From: an uncultured Bacteroidales bacterium
GTDB taxonomy: Bacteria > Bacteroidota > Bacteroidia > Bacteroidales > Paludibacteraceae
DNA: 35,669 bases
Direction of reading: 5' to 3'
Assembly: GCA_949297975.1 (NCBI GenBank)
Contig: CASFUX010000249.1
Location: 1 to 35,669, forward strand
Made by a program: the position numbers and the translations under genes. The notes below the pieces were generated by a model. The model was not told the origin of the DNA and did not search any database. It worked only from the letters and a program-made list of their open reading frames with translations. Of this stretch, positions 31,927 to 35,669 are shown piece after piece (the stretch's first letter is position 1; every line of letters starts with the position of its first letter).

Positions 31927-33072
31927 ATGCTCCGCATCCTCCTGTTCCCCTTCGCCCTGCTGTACGGGCTGGTTACCGGCATCCGCAATTGGCTGTTCGA
32001 CCGGGGCGTGCTGCGCTCCGAGGCAGTGGACGTGCCGACCGTCTGCATCGGTAACCTCACGGTGGGGGGCACGGGCAAGACGCCGCACACCGAGTATGTG
32101 CTGGATGCACTGCGGCGGCACTTCCGCACGGCGGTGCTGAGCCGAGGCTACAAGCGGCGTACCCGGGGCTTCGTGTTGGCCGGGGCGGGGACGGATGCCT
32201 TGCAGATAGGCGACGAGCCTTATCAGATGTCCCGTAAATACCCGGACGTGTGCCTGGCCGTGGACGAACGGCGGGTGCACGGCGTGCGGGAACTGCTGAG
32301 CCGCCGCCCTGACCTGGACGTGGTGGTGCTGGACGATGCCCTGCAACACCGAGCCATCCGCCCGGGGCTGACCGTGCTGCTCACCGACTATGCCCGCCTG
32401 TACACCCGCGACTGGCCGTTGCCTGCCGGGCGGTTGCGCGAGTGGCGGAGCGGCAGCCGACGTGCTAATATTATAATAGTAAGCAAATGCCCCGTCGACC
32501 TCCCTGCCGATGAGATGCAGCGCATCCGCCGTGAGATTGCGCCGCGCGAGGGGCAAAGCCTCTACTTTTCCACCTACCGCTACCGGCCGTTGCAGGCCGT
32601 GTTCCCCGAAGCCTGCCCCGCTGCCCAGCCCCTGCCCGACGGCGACACGGGCATCCTGCTCGTGGCGGGCATCGTGTCGCCGCAAGCCATGGTGAGCTAC
32701 CTTGCCCCGCAGGCCGCCCGGGTGGAGACGATGTTCTTCCCCGACCATCACCTGTTTACCGCGCAGGATTTCGAGGCCATGCGGCAAAGGCTCCGGGCCA
32801 TGAACTTTTCCCGGAAAATGATTGTTGTTACCGAGAAGGACGCGGCCCGGCTGCTGTCGCTCGGCTGTTATCCCGAAGCGTTGAAGCCGCTGACCTACGC
32901 CTTGCCTATCGAGGTGCGCTTCCTCAACGACCCGAATCATTCATTCATTCAAAAAATAACCCGATATGTTACAGAAAATTCAAGAAACGGCCGACTTCCT
33001 GCGGCAGCACATGCCGACGCAGCCCAAAATCGGCATCATCCTGGGAACGGGACTGGGCAACCTGGTGACTGA
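31927..33072 (+). CDS. lpxK: Tetraacyldisaccharide 4'-kinase (LpxK)
   Basis: A 381-residue inner-membrane-associated kinase that phosphorylates the 4' position of the lipid A disaccharide precursor. It has an N-terminal membrane-associated helix ([21 protein letters not shown]), a P-loop [17 protein letters not shown] (residues 42-58; GGTGKT 47-52), the downstream segments [13 protein letters not shown] and [11 protein letters not shown], and a C-terminal domain with EKDAARLL. The end of the gene overlaps the purine nucleoside phosphorylase gene by 107 nt (32966-33072), an unusually long overlap. The last residues beyond about 362 ([15 protein letters not shown]...) look unconserved, consistent with a stop codon lost and read-through into the next gene. 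Confidence 0.93.
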   Translation: MLRILLFPFALLYGLVTGIRNWLFDRGVLRSEAVDVPTVCIGNLTVGGTGKTPHTEYVLDALRRHFRTAVLSRGYKRRTRGFVLAGAGTDALQIGDEPYQMSRKYPDVCLAVDERRVHGVRELLSRRPDLDVVVLDDALQHRAIRPGLTVLLTDYARLYTRDWPLPAGRLREWRSGSRRANIIIVSKCPVDLPADEMQRIRREIAPREGQSLYFSTYRYRPLQAVFPEACPAAQPLPDGDTGILLVAGIVSPQAMVSYLAPQAARVETMFFPDHHLFTAQDFEAMRQRLRAMNFSRKMIVVTEKDAARLLSLGCYPEALKPLTYALPIEVRFLNDPNHSFIQKITRYVTENSRNGRLPAAAHADAAQNRHHPGNGTGQPGD

Positions 33073-33778
33073 ACTGACGGACAAGACGGAGATTGCGTAT
33101 GAAAGCATCCCGAACTTCCCCGTATCGACCGTGGAAGGGCACAGCGGCAAGCTCATCGTGGGCAAGCTGGGCGGCGTGGACGTGCTGGCCATGCAGGGTC
33201 GCTTCCACTTCTACGAGGGGTACGACATGAAGCAGGTGACCTTCCCCGTGCGTGTGATGAAGGCCTTGGGCGTGGAGTACCTGCTGGTGTCCAACGCCGC
33301 CGGGGGCATGAACCCCGACTTCGAGATAGGCGACCTGATGATTATCCGCGACCACATCAACCTCTTCCCCGAACACCCGCTGCGGGGACGGAACGACCCG
33401 CAGATGGGGCCGCGCTTCCCCGACATGAGCGAGGCCTACTCGCGCGACCTCATCGCCAAGGCCAAGGAGATTGCCCGCGAGCACCGGATACGGGTGGTGG
33501 AAGGCGTGTACGTGGGCACGAGCGGACCCACCTTCGAGACCCCGGCGGAGTACCGGTACTTCCGCATCATCGGCGGCGACGCGGTGGGCATGAGCACCGT
33601 GCCCGAAGTCATCGTGGCCAACCACGCGGGCATCCGGGTGTTCGGCATCTCCATCATCACCGACCTGGGCGTGGAGGGCAAAATCGTGGAAGTCTCCCAC
33701 GAGGAGGTGCAGGAGATAGGCAACCGCGCCCAACCGCTCATGACGCTCATCATGAAGGAGTTGGTGAAGCGGCTGTGA
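32966..33778 (+). CDS. Purine nucleoside phosphorylase
   Basis: A 270-residue phosphorylase of the trimeric PNP class that splits inosine/guanosine with phosphate to base and ribose 1-phosphate. Motifs: [11 protein letters not shown] (residues 23-33), [61 protein letters not shown] and the [20 protein letters not shown] segment with the base-binding region. The ATG at 32966 begins [14 protein letters not shown], a normal family start, inside the 3' end of lpxK. No later in-frame ATG would preserve the N-terminal helix except Met16 (33011). It is followed by a strong terminator. Confidence 0.95.
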   Translation: MLQKIQETADFLRQHMPTQPKIGIILGTGLGNLVTELTDKTEIAYESIPNFPVSTVEGHSGKLIVGKLGGVDVLAMQGRFHFYEGYDMKQVTFPVRVMKALGVEYLLVSNAAGGMNPDFEIGDLMIIRDHINLFPEHPLRGRNDPQMGPRFPDMSEAYSRDLIAKAKEIAREHRIRVVEGVYVGTSGPTFETPAEYRYFRIIGGDAVGMSTVPEVIVANHAGIRVFGISIITDLGVEGKIVEVSHEEVQEIGNRAQPLMTLIMKELVKRL

Positions 33779-33798
33779 GCAGACCAGGCAAAATAAGG

Positions 33799-33840
33799 AA
33801 AGCGTGTCCCCTCGACGGGGGGGCACGCTTTTTTGTTTTT
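33799..33840 (+). terminator. Intrinsic terminator after purine nucleoside phosphorylase
   Basis: AAGCGTG (33800-33806) pairs with CACGCTT (33824-33830), extended by a T-G pair and by CCCC with GGGG; a T-rich tract follows (33829-33840). Confidence 0.88.
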
Positions 33841-33924
33841 AAGCTACAAACTGCTAACCACCTCACCCCTAACCCTCTCCCTGGAGAGAGAGCGGGTTCT
33901 ATTATTGGCGGTTGAAACAGAACC
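33841..33924. repeat. Intergenic repeat with CTCTCC-CT-GGAGAG palindrome
   Basis: The stretch CACCCCTAACCCTCTCCCTGGAGAGAGAG (about 33864-33892), with the palindrome at 33875-33888, is another family of common Bacteroidetes intergenic repeat. It lies between convergent genes. Confidence 0.55.
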
Positions 33925-35379
33925 CTACGCCGGTATCTCCGCCAGCGTGGCCAGCAGGTATTCCCAGAACTTGCCCACGCTCTCGATGTTCACCTTTTCG
34001 TCGGGCGAATGCGGGTGGCGGATGGTGGGGCCGAACGAAATCATGTCCATGCCCGGGTAGTGCGTGCCGAGGATGCCGCATTCCAGTCCCGCGTGGATAA
34101 TCATCACCTTAGGCTCTTGGCCGAACCGCTGCTTGTACACCCGCTTCATGGTTTGCAGGATGGGCGACTGCATGTCCGGTGCCCAGCCGGGATAGCCGCC
34201 GGAGAATTCCACTTGCGCACCGGCCAGTGCGAACACGCTTTCCACCATGTCGGCCAGTTCTTCCTTGCGCGATTCCACCGAACTGCGCAGCAACGATTTG
34301 GCCACGATGGTCGAGCCGTCGGACTTCACGATGGCGAGGTTGTTCGACGTTTCCACGATGCCCGGCACGTCGTCGATGAAGCGGAACACGCCATCGGGGC
34401 AGGCGGTCACGGCGTTGATGAGGTCGTCCTGCACTTCTTCGGGGATGAGCCCGGCGGGCAGGGCGGTTTCTTCCACCGTCAGGTCGATGTTGTCTTCCCG
34501 GTGGCGGTATTCATCGATGAAGAGGTCGCGGTACGTTTCCACCAGTTCGATGAGGTCGTCCACCTCGTCGGCGGGCACGGTCACCACGGCGAAGGCTTCA
34601 CGCGGGATGGCGTTGCGCAGGCTTCCCCCGTCGATGCAGGCCAGCCGGGCATCGTATTCGGCCACCGCCTCGCGCAGGAAGCGGAACATGAGCTTGTTGG
34701 CATTGGCGCGTTGCAGCACGATGTCCATGCCCGAGTGGCCGCCTTTCAGCCCGGTGAGCGACACCTTGAGTGCCACGTCGCCTTCGGGCACGGGCACTTC
34801 GCGGTAGCGGAACGTCATGGTGGCATCCAGCCCCCCGGCGCATCCCACGTAGAGTTCGCCCTCGTCTTCCGAGTCGAGGTTCAGCAGTATTTTCCCTTTC
34901 AAGAAGCCCGGTTGCAGGCCGAATGCGCCGTACATGCCCGTTTCCTCGTCCACGGTGACGAATACCTCCAAGTCGGGGTGCGGGATGTCGCTGGCTTCGA
35001 GCACGGTGAGCGCGGCGGCCAGCCCGATGCCGTTGTCAGCCCCCAGCGTGGTGGATTGCGCCCGTACCCATTCGCCGTCCACCAGGGTGGTGATGGGGTC
35101 GCGTTCGAAGTCGTGCGCCACGTCGTTGTTCTTTTGCGGCACCATGTCCATGTGCGCTTGCAGGATGACCGGCTTGCGCCCCTCCATGCCGGGCGTGGCG
35201 GGTTTGCGTATCAGCACGTTGCCCACCTCGTCTTGGAGGGTTTCCAGCCCCAGCGACCGGCCGAAGTCCACCAGGAAGCGGCCTATCTCGTCTTTCTTGC
35301 CCGACGGGCGGGGCACTTGCGTGATGCGGTGGAAATTGTTCCACAACGCTTTCGGGTTCAGTTCTCTAATGTCTGCCAT
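33925..35379 (-). CDS. pepD: Aminoacyl-histidine dipeptidase (PepD, M20 family)
   Basis: A 484-residue cytoplasmic metallopeptidase that hydrolyses Xaa-His and related dipeptides. Metal-site motifs: LQAHMDMVPQK (first His/Asp), LGADNGIGLAAAL (bridging Asp), TVDEETGM (general-base and metal-binding Glu), NLDSEDEGELYVGCAGG typical of the PepD subgroup, and a C-terminal HAGLECG with the final His. The start ATG at 35379 gives MADIRELNPKALWNNF, the usual beginning; the frame open to 35631 reads intergenic repeat. It is apparently monocistronic and convergent with the phosphorylase gene. Confidence 0.95.
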   Translation of the reverse strand: MADIRELNPKALWNNFHRITQVPRPSGKKDEIGRFLVDFGRSLGLETLQDEVGNVLIRKPATPGMEGRKPVILQAHMDMVPQKNNDVAHDFERDPITTLVDGEWVRAQSTTLGADNGIGLAAALTVLEASDIPHPDLEVFVTVDEETGMYGAFGLQPGFLKGKILLNLDSEDEGELYVGCAGGLDATMTFRYREVPVPEGDVALKVSLTGLKGGHSGMDIVLQRANANKLMFRFLREAVAEYDARLACIDGGSLRNAIPREAFAVVTVPADEVDDLIELVETYRDLFIDEYRHREDNIDLTVEETALPAGLIPEEVQDDLINAVTACPDGVFRFIDDVPGIVETSNNLAIVKSDGSTIVAKSLLRSSVESRKEELADMVESVFALAGAQVEFSGGYPGWAPDMQSPILQTMKRVYKQRFGQEPKVMIIHAGLECGILGTHYPGMDMISFGPTIRHPHSPDEKVNIESVGKFWEYLLATLAEIPA

Positions 35380-35669
35380 AAACGTATCTTTTTTAGTTGA
35401 ATGAATGTTGGTTTGTTCGTGCAAAGGTATCGGTTGGAGGTTGCAAACGGGTTGCATCTTGGGCATCCTTCCTTCACAAAGGAACGGATTATTTCTCTGA
35501 CGGGGAAAGATTTCGGGTTTATTTTTGCAATAAAAGATGTTAATGCGGAAAGTGATACCGCGTTTTTTCTGGTGAGGATGTGTCAAAATGGGATTTAGCA
35601 CACGGATAACACGGATTATACAGATTATCAAAGATTTCTTATTTCAACAATCCTTGACAATCAATGGTA
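35380..35669. other. Intergenic region at right edge
   Basis: 290 nt with no gene seen. It holds the pepD promoter candidate (35422-35429) and, at 35597-35621, the TTAGCACACGGATAACACGGATTAT repeat whose sister copy is at 7863-7887. Confidence 0.6.
35422..35429 (-). promoter_or_regulatory. Candidate -7 box for pepD
   Basis: Minus strand TACCTTTG (TAnnTTTG), 43 nt before the start codon. No TTTG at 19-21 nt upstream; a TTTG lies only 14 nt upstream (35444-35447), so the match is partial. Confidence 0.5.

Noticed and set aside
31819-32940. 373-codon minus frame opposite lpxK
   Set aside because: Antisense shadow; the + strand has the LpxK P-loop and family segments.
34009-35400. 463-codon + strand frame opposite pepD
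   Set aside because: Antisense shadow in GC-rich DNA; histidine/glycine-rich composition and no motif, while the minus strand encodes complete PepD.

Overview
The window looks like chromosomal DNA of a Bacteroidales bacterium (Bacteroidaceae/Parabacteroides-like; genus not resolvable by eye). The evidence is the SusC/SusD polysaccharide-utilisation locus (PUL) with a hybrid two-component regulator, tails resembling type IX secretion (T9SS) sorting domains, a DUF4271-hemD-rnpA-yidD cluster, several promoters of the Bacteroidetes form TTTG-N19-TAnnTTTG, and the multi-copy intergenic repeats typical of these genomes. Housekeeping genes are GC-rich (about 60% on lines counted by hand). Three stretches are clearly AT-richer (about 36-42%) and look acquired: a four-helix-bundle gene (1474-1894), a three-gene ADP-ribosyltransferase-like module (4412-5327) and a large PUL (13354-31678).

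Layout. 1-4178 (+): an ABC-2 exporter operon with a left-truncated ATPase, a second ATPase and two permeases, interrupted by a four-helix-bundle (23S intervening-sequence protein family) gene framed by 22-bp perfect inverted repeats. 4304-5367 (+): a self-contained module of promoter, DUF3791 protein, DUF3990/ART-like protein, small WHLGP protein and a 16-bp terminator hairpin; the three genes are coupled by ATGA overlaps. 5389-9565 (-): an operon of a membrane ferredoxin (NapH-like), a Tat-type aldo/keto reductase with ferredoxin tail, a DUF1893 protein and an ECF S-component-like membrane protein. 9566-10502: a 937-nt gene-free stretch full of repeats, including a 22-bp-period array. 10503-13339 (+): LOG-family protein, DUF4271 protein, HemD, RnpA, YidD.

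13354-27456 (-) with 27668-31678 (+): one PUL. Read from its promoter end it encodes a tandem-domain secreted protein, a single-domain paralogue, an unassigned (alpha/alpha)-type enzyme with a T9SS-like tail, SusC, SusD, a DUF3823 lipoprotein, a GH43 enzyme and a GH78-like enzyme; the divergent gene is the hybrid two-component sensor/regulator. GH43 plus GH78 suggests a glycan carrying arabinose and/or rhamnose (inference). 31927-33778 (+): lpxK and purine nucleoside phosphorylase, overlapping by 107 nt. 33925-35379 (-): aminoacyl-histidine dipeptidase, followed to the right by repeat-containing intergenic DNA.

Most worth a second look: the ART-like three-gene module; the inverted-repeat-framed four-helix gene inside an operon; the 22-bp array with alternating units; an intergenic repeat captured in frame inside the ferredoxin gene; and the secreted tandem-domain proteins of the PUL.
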